NCBI GenBank assembly: GCA_020073385.1
Contig: JAIQFH010000033.1
Span: 17,899-81,898 of the forward strand
DNA from: Terriglobia bacterium
GTDB lineage: Bacteria > Acidobacteriota > Terriglobia > Terriglobales > Acidobacteriaceae
Direction of reading: 5' to 3'
Length of the DNA: 64,000 nucleotides
Part shown: piece after piece, positions 1 to 8,947 of the stretch
Layout: every line of letters begins with the position of its first letter
How positions within the stretch are numbered: the first letter of the stretch is position 1
Notes under the pieces: model-generated
Told to the model about the DNA's origin: nothing
The model's input: only the letters and a program-made list of their open reading frames with translations
The model's database searches: none
Position numbers and translations under genes: made by a program

Positions 1-672
1 GCTGAATGCTTCGGGACAGACCTTGCTGTGGGTTGCAGGCATGTCGAACGTTGTGACGTCGGCTTCCAGGAATGGTGGCCCGAACGTGACGTGATGATTC
101 CACGAGATGGGCCGATCGAAGGTAGATAGGTTTGAAGCGGTCTCCTCACAGTAGACAATCGAACTCTTGCGATCGAGAGTGATCGCTCGTTCTAAGCTCA
201 TCAAGGCTTGGGGCAACTCGGCCTTGTAGATTAGTGTGGGCATCGATGTATTAGCTCGCGATTGCCTTCGCCATTTCACGACCGGGGCCTCGCCATGTGT
301 ACTGTGGCCGGCCGCGATCTCCGCCGCTGAAGGTGGCCCGAAAAAGTCAAAGCTGATGCTGTGGCCGGCGATTCCCGCCAACAATCGGCCTTCGGGTGGT
401 GCACCGTATAGATTGCGGTGCTTCTGAGGGCTATATGCGGGAGGATCGATCGTCTTCCAAGTCGGTTTCCACATCGGATTGGTGCTGCCGAGAGCGTTCA
501 GCGTCAACCCACAGATATGCCCTCCGCCCTCAAGGACTGAAATATGGCCCCAACTACTCTGAAGTTGAAAACCGGGTCTGCCGTCCAGGATGCTGGAACG
601 ACGAGCCACGGATACGGTGCCGTCTGTTGCTTTCCGCGAAATGCCTAAGCCGCTGATGCCGCGACGTTTCAT
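1..672 (-). CDS. Aldose-epimerase/mutarotase-like protein (partial, C-terminus off the left edge)
   Basis: The reverse strand is open for 224 codons from an ATG at 672 to the window edge with no stop, so the C-terminus is missing. The translation begins MKRRGISGLG and contains SWGHISVLEGGGHI, NPMWKPTWKTIDP, LLAGIAGHSISFDFFGPPS and HGEAPVVKW. I recall this pattern from galactose-mutarotase-fold proteins annotated as aldose-1-epimerase-like. No signal peptide is visible, so a cytoplasmic location is likely. It starts 21 nt after the stop of the MFS gene, in the same frame, as the third gene of a sucrose phosphorylase operon, so a role in sugar anomer handling is inferred. Family assignment is from memory of the motifs; the exact substrate is unknown. 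Confidence 0.7.
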   Translation of the reverse strand, partial: MKRRGISGLGISRKATDGTVSVARRSSILDGRPGFQLQSSWGHISVLEGGGHICGLTLNALGSTNPMWKPTWKTIDPPAYSPQKHRNLYGAPPEGRLLAGIAGHSISFDFFGPPSAAEIAAGHSTHGEAPVVKWRRQSRANTSMPTLIYKAELPQALMSLERAITLDRKSSIVYCEETASNLSTFDRPISWNHHVTFGPPFLEADVTTFDMPATHSKVCPEAFS

Positions 673-693
673 ATCGTCGAAATGATAAACCGT

Positions 694-1956
694 CTAGCTG
701 CGCGCTTGCGCGCCCACTGACTGGGTCTCAGCCAACTCGTATTCGCTATGATCCAGTCGTTGAAGACGATTGCTCGCCGGATTGAAGATTTGGTTGAGTA
801 GGAGCGCGACGAAGAGTAACGCAGCGAATACAGTGGCGAGCACGAAACCATACTTGGGATCACCAAAATGGTCGCTAACCACACCCATGGCCAGTGGTCC
901 CAACACAGCCGCCACACATGTGAAAAACAGAATCACTCCGGACACTGCGCCATGTTCCGGCTTGCGAAAACAGCTGATCCCTTTCGAGTTGAGTGTGGGA
1001 TACAGCACCGACATGAAAAGGCCCGACAACGGCAGAAGAAGAATAGCGACACGAACTCCCGCAAGCATCGATATCCCGAAGCAAAGAAGTATGGCGAGGC
1101 TGAATATGGTAACGACGGTTGCCCAGTTCAAGCGGGCGAGAACCCAGGACCCGATGAATCTCCCACCGGCGCGGAGGACAAAGAAGATCGAAATCGCGTA
1201 AGTGGCCACCCAAATGAGCCGTCCTTGGTAGCCTGCAAGCAGCGTCGGCATCCACACATAGACCGCGCTTTCGACGGTGACATATAAGAATATCGCCGCT
1301 GAGAAGCCCAGAGCATACGGGTTCTTCATCATCTGAAGTGTGCGTTTCAGATCGACGGACTCGGAACTCCCGGCTGTTTGCGGATATTTCACAAATGAGG
1401 CCGTGACGATGAGCAATAAACAAATCGTCCCGGCGATCACGTACAACCACTTCCAGGAAGTACCGCCCGCCAAGAGATGCGCCACAATCGCAGGTCCAAT
1501 GATGGCACCGACGGCGAAGAACCCTTCAACGGTATTCATGGTCGCAGTATGCTCGACTGTCGATTGACTGATGTCACCGATTAAGGCGAGCGCGCCAGTC
1601 TTAAAAATGCCGATTGCCACGCCAGAAATCACAAGGAGAATCACAAAGAACGCAAACGACCGGCCTACTGAAAACAGATAAGAGTTCAACGCGAACAATA
1701 CGAGTCCCAAGATGATGCTTTTTTTTCTTCCGATCTTGTCTGCAAGGTAGCCCAGGAAGAAACCGGCAAATGCGATCCCGGACATGGCAGCGTAATGGAA
1801 GGCTCCTCCCACTGTCATGCTGAGGTGAAATTCTTTGATGACTTCTGGAATGATGACGCCCACGGAATCTGTAGTCATGGCGAACATCATGAACATAAAG
1901 AATGTCAGCCACTTGATTATGGAAAGATCCCGCTGCGCGCTCGGCACACTGTTCAT
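694..1956 (-). CDS. Major facilitator superfamily transporter, probably sugar uptake
   Basis: A 420-residue inner-membrane protein with about twelve hydrophobic segments. The MFS loop signature appears after TM2 as GYLADKIGRKKS. A central charged loop lies around residues 190-215 and a hydrophilic tail follows TM12. The start is well supported: GGAGGT lies 6 nt upstream of the ATG. It begins 4 nt after the sucrose phosphorylase stop, so the two are almost certainly co-transcribed and perhaps coupled. Given that partner, the likely cargo is sucrose or a related disaccharide crossing the inner membrane after uptake by the outer-membrane receptor encoded at 5164. Specificity is inference from context only. 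Confidence 0.85.
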   Translation of the reverse strand: MNSVPSAQRDLSIIKWLTFFMFMMFAMTTDSVGVIIPEVIKEFHLSMTVGGAFHYAAMSGIAFAGFFLGYLADKIGRKKSIILGLVLFALNSYLFSVGRSFAFFVILLVISGVAIGIFKTGALALIGDISQSTVEHTATMNTVEGFFAVGAIIGPAIVAHLLAGGTSWKWLYVIAGTICLLLIVTASFVKYPQTAGSSESVDLKRTLQMMKNPYALGFSAAIFLYVTVESAVYVWMPTLLAGYQGRLIWVATYAISIFFVLRAGGRFIGSWVLARLNWATVVTIFSLAILLCFGISMLAGVRVAILLLPLSGLFMSVLYPTLNSKGISCFRKPEHGAVSGVILFFTCVAAVLGPLAMGVVSDHFGDPKYGFVLATVFAALLFVALLLNQIFNPASNRLQRLDHSEYELAETQSVGAQARS

Positions 1957-1960
1957 GGAA

Positions 1961-3499
1961 TTACCTCCGAAGCAGCGACTCGTGACGTGAATCCCACGCG
2001 CCTATGTATGTGCCCTGTTCGGCAGCCAGATTGGAATGGGTCAGCAAAGCTCTCGGTTCACTAAGATCGACAAACAGCCTTGCCCAGTGTTCAGCGTTAT
2101 TCCACGTCATCACGAGTGTTTGGTCCGACTGAGTGTCAACGTCTGCGTGTCCAGCGAAAGCTGGATGAGTATTACGCAGCCGAATGAGTTCCCACAGTTT
2201 CTGCACAACCGGCTTTTGTAGAGAGCTTCCGATTTCTGCAGGAGTGTAGTAGTGCCGGTTGATGTCGCGGCCCACTCTGGATCGGGCGAGTAAATCCATG
2301 TCGTTAACACCTGCCAGCAGACCCACGTAATACACCTGCGGGATACCGGGCGCGAAAAATTGAATCGCGCGAGCAATCAGATATTCGTTGTCGCGACGCC
2401 CCAGTGCGTCATAGAAAGTGCAGTTGACCTGGTACAGGTCAAGATTGTTTGCAGCCGCTCCCGTTGCCAGTCGGCTCTGGTCCTTGCTTCGGGCGTGCAT
2501 GGTCTCGACAAGGTGGTCAATGTCGCTGGGCGCAAGCAGGCCCGGTTCGCCGTTACTGCCAGCGCCTACATCGATTACACCAATGCCGTCGTGAGTGTCG
2601 AGCACGGTGATGCAGTTCTGCGGTCGTGTCGAAAGCCACTGTCCGAGTGCCCGCGCATTCTGCGTGAAAAGAGTGTGAAGGATGAGTGGAGGAAGCGCGA
2701 AATCGTATACCCAGTCCACCTGACGTGCGATTTCCAGCTGTTGCCGGTAGTGACTGTGAATTTCAACGAGCACCTCCATGCCCAAGGCATGTGCTTGCGA
2801 AGTGAGCTCCGCGATGAAGCGAAAAGTCTCCGGGATCATGAAACAACTCGTTCCGGGTTTCTTGATCGCATAGCCGACCGCATCGAGCCGAATCATCTTT
2901 ATCCCAGCCGCTTGAAAGCGTTTGAGGATCGTTTCCAGATAGGCTTGCCCTTCCGGATGCTTTACATCGATGTCGATCTGCTGCGGGGTAAATGTTGCCC
3001 ACAATAGGCGGTTTTCGCCGCATTTCAGCGTTACGTTGGTAAACGGCAACCCGGGACGAGGGCGATAGATGCGTAGAAGCTCCTCCGCGCGCGCACCCGA
3101 AGGAAAGACACGGTCGTAGGTCAGAAACATTCCGGCGAAAGGTGACGCAGCACCGTGTTCAGAGAAATCCTTGAACTGCGGGGAATCGCTGGATATGTGA
3201 TTGACAATGAGATCGGCCACGAGATCCAGGTGTTCACCTAGCGCGCGTACGTCCTCCCAGTCACCGAGCCGGCAGTCCACCTCAGTGTGATCGACGGGAT
3301 CGAACCCTGCATCAGCCCCATCGATTGGGGTGAAGAAAGGAAGCAGATGTACACCACCAAAGAGCCCGGACCATTCTCGGACCAGTAGTTCCTTGAGTTG
3401 CTTGAGATCGCCGGCCAGGCGATCGACGTACGTGATGAGTTGGACTTGGTTTCTCAATGATTGACCGGTGGCATGAAAGCGAGAGATATTTCGCGGCAC
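1961..3499 (-). CDS. Sucrose phosphorylase (GH13 family)
   Basis: A 512-residue cytoplasmic GH13 enzyme of the sucrose phosphorylase type: sucrose + phosphate gives glucose-1-phosphate + fructose. The N-terminal VQLITYVDRLAGDL and DLIVNHISSDSPQF are family signatures. The catalytic set is present: nucleophile Asp206 in RLDAVGYAIK, acid/base Glu246 in VLVEIHSHY, and the third carboxylate Asp304 in LDTHDG. Downstream DLYQVNCTFYDAL and GRDINRHYY also match the family. The start is uncertain. GTG at 3499 gives the longest form, while TTG at codon 15 would begin MRNQVQLITY as in many homologues; neither has a strong ribosome site. It is the first gene of the leftward operon and pairs with the fructokinase at 14437. 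A close relative acting on a different glucoside cannot be excluded. Confidence 0.9.
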   Translation of the reverse strand: MPRNISRFHATGQSLRNQVQLITYVDRLAGDLKQLKELLVREWSGLFGGVHLLPFFTPIDGADAGFDPVDHTEVDCRLGDWEDVRALGEHLDLVADLIVNHISSDSPQFKDFSEHGAASPFAGMFLTYDRVFPSGARAEELLRIYRPRPGLPFTNVTLKCGENRLLWATFTPQQIDIDVKHPEGQAYLETILKRFQAAGIKMIRLDAVGYAIKKPGTSCFMIPETFRFIAELTSQAHALGMEVLVEIHSHYRQQLEIARQVDWVYDFALPPLILHTLFTQNARALGQWLSTRPQNCITVLDTHDGIGVIDVGAGSNGEPGLLAPSDIDHLVETMHARSKDQSRLATGAAANNLDLYQVNCTFYDALGRRDNEYLIARAIQFFAPGIPQVYYVGLLAGVNDMDLLARSRVGRDINRHYYTPAEIGSSLQKPVVQKLWELIRLRNTHPAFAGHADVDTQSDQTLVMTWNNAEHWARLFVDLSEPRALLTHSNLAAEQGTYIGAWDSRHESLLRR

Positions 3500-3547
3500 C
3501 CCAGCACTATAGAAATCTTCCTTGATCAGGGTACGAAACGAAAGACA

Positions 3548-3576
3548 CTTTTAAAACCAGAACACAGAGGTGTCAA
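3548..3576 (-). promoter_or_regulatory. Sigma-70-like promoter of the sucrose phosphorylase operon
   Basis: On the reverse strand a perfect TTGACA (3576-3571) is followed by a 17-nt spacer and TAAAAG (3553-3548), which matches 4 of 6 consensus positions. This would place transcription start near 3540, about 40 nt before the GTG start. It overlaps the half-site pair described at 3576-3609, as expected for a repressor-controlled promoter. Prediction by eye only. Confidence 0.5.
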
Positions 3577-3609
3577 GACAATTGCTACCCATTCGTCCTT
3601 AAGTTGTAT
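3576..3609. promoter_or_regulatory. Candidate operator half-sites in the divergent control region
   Basis: AGACAATT (3576-3583) and AGTTGTAT (3602-3609) face each other across 18 nt between the sucrose phosphorylase operon and the divergent regulator gene. Each differs by one base from the arms of the perfect palindrome at 4951-4973. The spacing is 11 nt longer, about one helical turn. The left half-site abuts the -35 box of the leftward promoter. Inferred binding sites for the GntR/LacI-type regulator at 3689. Confidence 0.4.
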
Positions 3610-3688
3610 ATGGCACTCTCTTGTGCGAAAGCGTATGCTGGTTCGCTGATTGTCACGAGATGTGCGACCGGCAGGAAGAACCGAGACG

Positions 3689-4804
3689 ATGGCAACTCAT
3701 AAATATCGGCAGATATTGGAAAAGCTTCAGAGCGAGATTTCTTCAGGTCGTTATAAACCAGGGAAGCGTTTGCCCAGCGAAGCGGAACTCGTTCGGCGCT
3801 TTGGTGCCTCACGGATGACGGTATTCCGTGCGATGCACGAGTTGCAGTCGCTAGGGCTCGTTACCCGCCGCGTTGGATCCGGTACCTATGTGTCCTCGAA
3901 TTCCCATAAGGGCTCTCATGTTTTCGGATTACTGATCCCCGAGTTAGGACAAACTGAGATCTTTGAAGCGATCTGTAAAGGGATGATGGAAGCGCAAGAG
4001 GCGATGCATCATTCGCTATTGTGGGGTAATACCGTGTCCCAGGAGCAGGAGAAGGAGCAAGCGGCTGAACAACTCTGCGAACAGTACATTTCTCAGAAGG
4101 TTTCGGGGGTTTTCTTTGCTCCAGTAGAATTCAGCGCCAATCGCTTCCAATCAAACCACAAGATTGTTGCTGCTTTCGATCGAGCGGGCATTCCCGTGGT
4201 GCTGTTGGATCGGGATCTCGAACCGTATCCGCAGCGTAGCAGGTACGACCTGGTCGGCATAGATAACCGCCGCACCGGCTTTCTTGCCACGGAATACCTG
4301 ATAAAAGCGGGAGCAAACCGCATTGCCTTCTTTGCACGCCCGAACTCCGCGCCCACTGTCGATGCACGCATGGCTGGATATCGTGAAGCGCTCTTGTCCC
4401 AAGGCGAGAGGCCCAGGCGCGACTTAGTTAGTATCGGAGATGCCAGCGATACGAAGTTCATTAAGTCAGTATTGAAGAAGGATCGTCCCGATGCCTTCGT
4501 TTGCGCGAATGATCTGACGGCTGGAAATCTGATGCACACCTTGATATCGCTCGGTCAGCGAATACCCGAGGACATCTCCATCGTAGGTATTGACGACGTG
4601 AAGTATGCGCGCCTGTTGCCCGTGCCCTTAACAACGCTGCACCAGCCGTGCCGGGATATAGGAAGGATGGCTATTGCTGTCATGCTAGACCGTATCGCCA
4701 ATCCCGATTTGCCGCCTCGTGACGTGTTGCTGAGATGCGAGTTGGTTGTGCGCAAATCGTGCAGTGCGTCCGCGCCGAATCGCAACGGTCACAAGCGACT
4801 CTGA
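3689..4804 (+). CDS. GntR/LacI-type transcriptional regulator of the sugar locus
   Basis: A 371-residue regulator with AraR-like architecture. A GntR winged helix lies at about residues 1-75 (SGRYKPGKRLPSEAEL, FGASRMTVFRAMHEL, GSGTYV). A LacI/GalR periplasmic-binding-protein-like effector domain follows from about residue 85 (VFGLLIPELGQTEIFEAI, GIDNRRTGFLATEYLI, DAFVCANDLTAG, ISIVGIDDVKYA). ATG at 3689 is preferred over the upstream in-frame start at 3650 because AGGAAG lies upstream and the helix begins directly after it. It sits divergently between the sucrose phosphorylase operon and the receptor/esterase run, with matching half-sites in both control regions. It is therefore the likely sugar-responsive repressor of both; the ligand is unknown. 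Confidence 0.88.
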   Translation: MATHKYRQILEKLQSEISSGRYKPGKRLPSEAELVRRFGASRMTVFRAMHELQSLGLVTRRVGSGTYVSSNSHKGSHVFGLLIPELGQTEIFEAICKGMMEAQEAMHHSLLWGNTVSQEQEKEQAAEQLCEQYISQKVSGVFFAPVEFSANRFQSNHKIVAAFDRAGIPVVLLDRDLEPYPQRSRYDLVGIDNRRTGFLATEYLIKAGANRIAFFARPNSAPTVDARMAGYREALLSQGERPRRDLVSIGDASDTKFIKSVLKKDRPDAFVCANDLTAGNLMHTLISLGQRIPEDISIVGIDDVKYARLLPVPLTTLHQPCRDIGRMAIAVMLDRIANPDLPPRDVLLRCELVVRKSCSASAPNRNGHKRL

Positions 4805-4950
4805 ACATTGTTCCCATTCATTGTGCCGCATCTGACGGGCCACAATTCAGATCGAATTGCCGCGGCGTTCCTCGGCGCCATCGAGTGATTGATTCACTTT
4901 GAAAAGCCGCGCGATCCGACCTGGGAGCAGTGATTCTTCCAAGACGGTAT

Positions 4951-4973
4951 AGACAACTTTGTGATAGTTGTCT
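4951..4973. promoter_or_regulatory. Perfect inverted repeat, candidate operator upstream of the receptor gene
   Basis: AGACAACT, 7 nt, then AGTTGTCT: two perfect 8-bp arms. There is no following T-run, so it does not look like a terminator. It lies 10 bp upstream of a TTGACA box in the 359-bp space between the regulator and the receptor gene. Related half-sites occur at 3576-3609. Likely operator for the regulator encoded at 3689. Confidence 0.5.
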
Positions 4974-4983
4974 GCAAAAGATC

Positions 4984-5013
4984 TTGACAGCTTGCGAATA
5001 CAGGCGATAGAAG
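4984..5013 (+). promoter_or_regulatory. Possible promoter of the receptor/esterase operon
   Basis: TTGACA (4984-4989), an 18-nt spacer and TAGAAG (5008-5013). The -35 is perfect and the -10 is weak. This would give a 5' leader of about 145 nt before the ATG at 5164. No other good promoter was seen between 4805 and 5163. Confidence 0.35.
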
Positions 5014-5163
5014 TTCATCCAGTTCAATTCATCTTCTCGTTGTTGGCCGGCGGACATTGCGTTGGCTTTGAGCGCGATGATGAGCAGTAAATCGTGTCCT
5101 CGGGTGAGGATCAGGCTGCAAAGTTCGGTGTGTCGTCTTTTCCACGTTGAAAGAGGTGACAAA

Positions 5164-8100
5164 ATGCTCGACCTTCTAGGGAGTCTCCATTCATTACTCC
5201 ACAGTCAACGCACTCGAACCTCTTACCAGAACAATTCACGGTGTGCCCGAGCTGACGGGAACTCGCTGAGTCGGCGTCTGGCTGCATCGCTGTTGCCGAT
5301 ACTCTTGGCCGTTTTTGCTGCAGCCGTTCTGTGCACAACTGCAGGAGCTCAAGTCAGATTCGGCAGTGTTGTCGGAAGCGTCGAGGACGCGAGCGGAGCC
5401 ACCGTGTCTGGAGCAACCATAAAGTTGACCAATCTAGGTACGAACGAAACTCGTACGATGCAGAGTAGCAGTGCAGGAACGTATTCGTTTCCGAATCTCA
5501 TCGCCGGGATGTACCGCGTTGAAGTAGAGACGCAAGGATTCAAGAAGTTTATTCAAGACAATGTGGAAGTCCAAGTTGACGTCGCGACCCGTGTAGACGC
5601 GAAGCTACAGGTCGGCAGTGCGACGGAGAGCGTGATGGTGACCACTGAGGCGCCTCCTCTGCAAACCGACAGTGCGTCTCTAGGGACCACCATCTCGCAA
5701 ACGGAAGTGGAGAGCATTCCATTGAGCGGCAGAAACGTCAACAACATGCTCACGCTGGTGCCAGGGGTGGTGGCTCAAGGCGGCACGTATGGCAATGCTG
5801 TATCCAACCAGGCCAGCGGCGCGAGGACCAATGCCATCGGGTTTGGCAACTACGCGATCGGTGGCGGGTTCGGAAACCAGAGTTCGTTCTATATCGATGG
5901 CGTCGCATCCAACGCGCCAGCCGGCAATTTGAATTCCTTAATCCCCTCGCAGGATGTCGTGCAGGAGTTCCGCGTCGTTACTAACAATGTTGCCGCCGAG
6001 TACGGTAGCTACGCGGGAGGCATCATTAACCTGACGACCAAGTCGGGAACCAACAAATTCCACGGAACCGCATATGAGTACCTTCGCAATAAGGTCCTGA
6101 ACGCAAATGATTACTTCTCGAATCACAACGGGCCAGGTGGGACCGCCCTTCCGCGTCCTCCACTCATCCAGAATCAATTTGGTGGTACGATCGGCGGCCC
6201 AATAAAGAAGGACAAAACCTTCTTCTTCTTCGGATTTGAACGTGAAGTGCTCAAGACGTCAACACCTGTGTTGAACACGGTGCCAACGCCCGCGGAACTG
6301 GGAGGTGATTTTTCGGGAATTTGTGACTCTGGATTTACGGCAGGAGTCTGTACTGATAAAGACCGTCAAGACAACCCAATCCATCAAATCTATGATCCCG
6401 CGAACGGATCTACGCCCTTCGCTAACAATCTGATACCTACCGGTCGTCTGGATGCCTCTGCTCTGGCACTGTTTGCGAAGTCTTATCCCGCTCCTAACCG
6501 TCCGGGCGTCGTGAATAACTTCATCACCCAAATGGCCACGGGAGGAATCAACGCTCAATACAACGCGCGTGTTGATCACCATTTTTCCGACAAGAACATC
6601 TTGTTTGCCCGGTACGCGTATTGGAAGGCAGATAGCAACGCCTATGATGCTTGGGGGACCCACACATCGGGTCAGGGGCACACCGGAATCTACACGAATT
6701 CGGCCATTCTAGGGGATACTCACGCCTTTAACTCCTCGACGATTCTCGATCTGCGTCTCTCGTACCTGAGGGTTTTCCAACATGAGTTTCCCGACAGCCA
6801 AGGGGTTGACCTCTCTCAATTCGGTCCCGGCTGGGCAAGCCTAACAAGCCAGCTTCTGGCCCCAGCGAACTACCCGGCGATGAGCTTCAACGATAACTCT
6901 CAAGTCGCGGGAAGCAATGGCATTGGGTCGCAGCTATTCTGGCACCAGAATGTGTACGGATTGTCGGGCACTCTCACGAAGATCGCGGGTCGCCATCAGC
7001 TCAAGTTTGGCGGCTCGATTCGCCACGTGCAGTGGATTTCCAATCCGCAAAACGGAGTACTCACCCTCAACTTCGACAATTCGGCTACCGCGGCACCCGG
7101 CCTGCCGTTAGAGGGCAATGGAGTGGCGTCGGCACTCCTCAACACCATCGGCGGACTAGGCACGCAGGTAGCGTCCGGAATGGTTGGCGGCTCCAGAGCG
7201 TACTTCACGTCCTATGGATTCTTTGTCGATGACACCTTTCAGGCCACTAGAAAGCTCACCATCACGGCCGGTCTGCGCTGGGATCAGCCCAGCGTCTTCT
7301 CGGAAGCGAAGAACAACGACACAGTCTTTCGGCCGAATCAGGCCAGCCCCTTGGGTTCGTTCTTGAATCCAGTTACTGGACAGACGCAACAACTCATGGG
7401 AAATGTCGCTCTTGTTGGCAGTCCGCAATGGCAGTCGCAGCGAGAGGACTATCTGCACTGGAAGTTGTTTTCGCCTCGCATTGGATTGGCCTACCGCGCC
7501 ACGGATAAGACTGTGCTACGGGCTGCATATGGCATTTCCTATCCGCCCAGCACGCTCAGCCAAGACGGACCGAATCTCTCGCCTGTAAATGCAGCTCAGG
7601 GTGGCGGCGGTCCGACTGCCACAGTGGAGAATCCATTCCCCAACGGTCTGCCACAGCCTCTGCGCCGAAAGGCGACCCCCGGGGACTTCTACGGACTACC
7701 TATCTTTGCCATGCGCGCACCTGGCGACCCAATGCCATACGTGCAGCAATGGAACGCGGCTGTGGAACGGCAGATCGGCAAGGACTCCTCGCTAACGGTC
7801 GCATATGCTGGATCGAGGGGCACCCACCTTCTCTTGCAGGGTTGGGCTACGGTTTCGAATACCAACTTGAATCAGCTACCCGATCAGTATTTCTCGATGG
7901 GACCGGCCGCATTGTTGGCACAAGTCCCCAATCCGTTCTATGGCACCATTACGACCCCGGGTGCCCTCTCAGGACCAACAGTTGCCACAGGACAGCTTCT
8001 TTTGCCCTTCCCGCAATATGGGCGAGTCCTATTCCTGGATCCGCATAAGGGCACATCCAACTACAAATCACTGCAAACCTCTTTCCTGAAACGGTTTGGC

Positions 8101-8859
8101 TCCAAGGGAATCCTGAGTGTGGCCTACACATGGTCGCGACTGATGTCCAACACCGACAGCTCAAGTGCCTTTCTGGATGAAGGATTCATCTTTGGGGGCT
8201 CGACTCAGGACAACAATCATCTTGACGACGAATATTCGGTGAGTTCCTACGACATTCCTCAGAACCTCTCCATTGGCTATGGCGTTGATTTGCCTTTCGG
8301 GCGCAACAAGCATTTCCTGTCGGATGCTCACGGAGTACTGAACGGGATCATTGGTGGATGGCGGGTCAACGGCATCACCAGCATACGGAGCGGTGTCCCC
8401 ATGAGTTCATATCAATTCTTCCCGGGGTCGGCGCTCAGTGACTTTGGCGGCGGTCAGGGATACTTCGGCGCTCAAGGTCTATGGATGCGGCCCGATCTGG
8501 TATCCGGGTGCAACCTGAAAGTGTCCGGGTCGCGTGCATCCCGTGCAGCCAGTGGATGGTTTAACACGGCCTGCTTCCAGCCTGTAGATACCAGCAGCGA
8601 AGTGAGGTTCGGCAACATGCCGCGAAACGTTGACACCGTCCGCATGGATCACATGAACAATTGGGATTTCTCGATCTCAAAACGCAACGACATCACAGAG
8701 AGCGTTTATCTACAATTCACGGCGGAGTTCTTCAATGCGTTCAACCATGTACGATTCGGCACGCCAAACGAGCAGGTAGGTACTCCCACCTTCGGCATTG
8801 TGACTTCGCAGGTGAACCCGCCGCGCGCAATTCAATTCGGTCTGCGAGTTGGTTTCTAG
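5164..8859 (+). CDS. TonB-dependent outer-membrane receptor with N-terminal regulatory-like domain
   Basis: A 1231-residue Oar-like receptor. ATG at 5164 is chosen over 5062 because AGAGGTGA lies just upstream. A long basic N-region precedes a signal peptide ending near TTAGAQ. A carboxypeptidase-regulatory-like beta domain follows (FGSVVGSVEDASGATVSGA and GTYSFPNLIAGMYRVEVET). Next come the plug (IPLSGRNVNNMLTLVPGV) and a large beta-barrel ending in aromatic-rich strands and a terminal Phe (QFGLRVGF). It would import a ligand across the outer membrane using TonB energy. As first gene of the run it probably takes up the sugar ester or oligosaccharide whose processing enzymes follow. Ligand identity is inference. 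Confidence 0.9.
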   Translation: MLDLLGSLHSLLHSQRTRTSYQNNSRCARADGNSLSRRLAASLLPILLAVFAAAVLCTTAGAQVRFGSVVGSVEDASGATVSGATIKLTNLGTNETRTMQSSSAGTYSFPNLIAGMYRVEVETQGFKKFIQDNVEVQVDVATRVDAKLQVGSATESVMVTTEAPPLQTDSASLGTTISQTEVESIPLSGRNVNNMLTLVPGVVAQGGTYGNAVSNQASGARTNAIGFGNYAIGGGFGNQSSFYIDGVASNAPAGNLNSLIPSQDVVQEFRVVTNNVAAEYGSYAGGIINLTTKSGTNKFHGTAYEYLRNKVLNANDYFSNHNGPGGTALPRPPLIQNQFGGTIGGPIKKDKTFFFFGFEREVLKTSTPVLNTVPTPAELGGDFSGICDSGFTAGVCTDKDRQDNPIHQIYDPANGSTPFANNLIPTGRLDASALALFAKSYPAPNRPGVVNNFITQMATGGINAQYNARVDHHFSDKNILFARYAYWKADSNAYDAWGTHTSGQGHTGIYTNSAILGDTHAFNSSTILDLRLSYLRVFQHEFPDSQGVDLSQFGPGWASLTSQLLAPANYPAMSFNDNSQVAGSNGIGSQLFWHQNVYGLSGTLTKIAGRHQLKFGGSIRHVQWISNPQNGVLTLNFDNSATAAPGLPLEGNGVASALLNTIGGLGTQVASGMVGGSRAYFTSYGFFVDDTFQATRKLTITAGLRWDQPSVFSEAKNNDTVFRPNQASPLGSFLNPVTGQTQQLMGNVALVGSPQWQSQREDYLHWKLFSPRIGLAYRATDKTVLRAAYGISYPPSTLSQDGPNLSPVNAAQGGGGPTATVENPFPNGLPQPLRRKATPGDFYGLPIFAMRAPGDPMPYVQQWNAAVERQIGKDSSLTVAYAGSRGTHLLLQGWATVSNTNLNQLPDQYFSMGPAALLAQVPNPFYGTITTPGALSGPTVATGQLLLPFPQYGRVLFLDPHKGTSNYKSLQTSFLKRFGSKGILSVAYTWSRLMSNTDSSSAFLDEGFIFGGSTQDNNHLDDEYSVSSYDIPQNLSIGYGVDLPFGRNKHFLSDAHGVLNGIIGGWRVNGITSIRSGVPMSSYQFFPGSALSDFGGGQGYFGAQGLWMRPDLVSGCNLKVSGSRASRAASGWFNTACFQPVDTSSEVRFGNMPRNVDTVRMDHMNNWDFSISKRNDITESVYLQFTAEFFNAFNHVRFGTPNEQVGTPTFGIVTSQVNPPRAIQFGLRVGF

Positions 8860-8873
8860 CCGCTTCGTTAACG

Positions 8874-8897
8874 GCACCGCCCAGCAATGGGCGGTGC
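8874..8897 (+). promoter_or_regulatory. GC-rich hairpin with GCAA tetraloop between receptor and first esterase
   Basis: A perfect 10-bp stem GCACCGCCCA / TGGGCGGTGC closes on a GCAA loop of the GNRA type. It begins 14 nt after the receptor stop. Only a weak T-tract follows, so it may act as an attenuator or mRNA-stabilising element that lowers expression of the downstream esterases relative to the receptor, rather than as a full terminator. Confidence 0.5.
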
Positions 8898-8947
8898 TTA
8901 CCCTTCTACGGAACGGGATCATCCTCGAGGTTAAGAGGCTCGCCATC

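Noticed and set aside
875..1450. 191-codon reverse frame inside the MFS gene
   Set aside because: Shadow of the MFS coding region in another frame; Arg/Cys/His-rich with no membrane segments.
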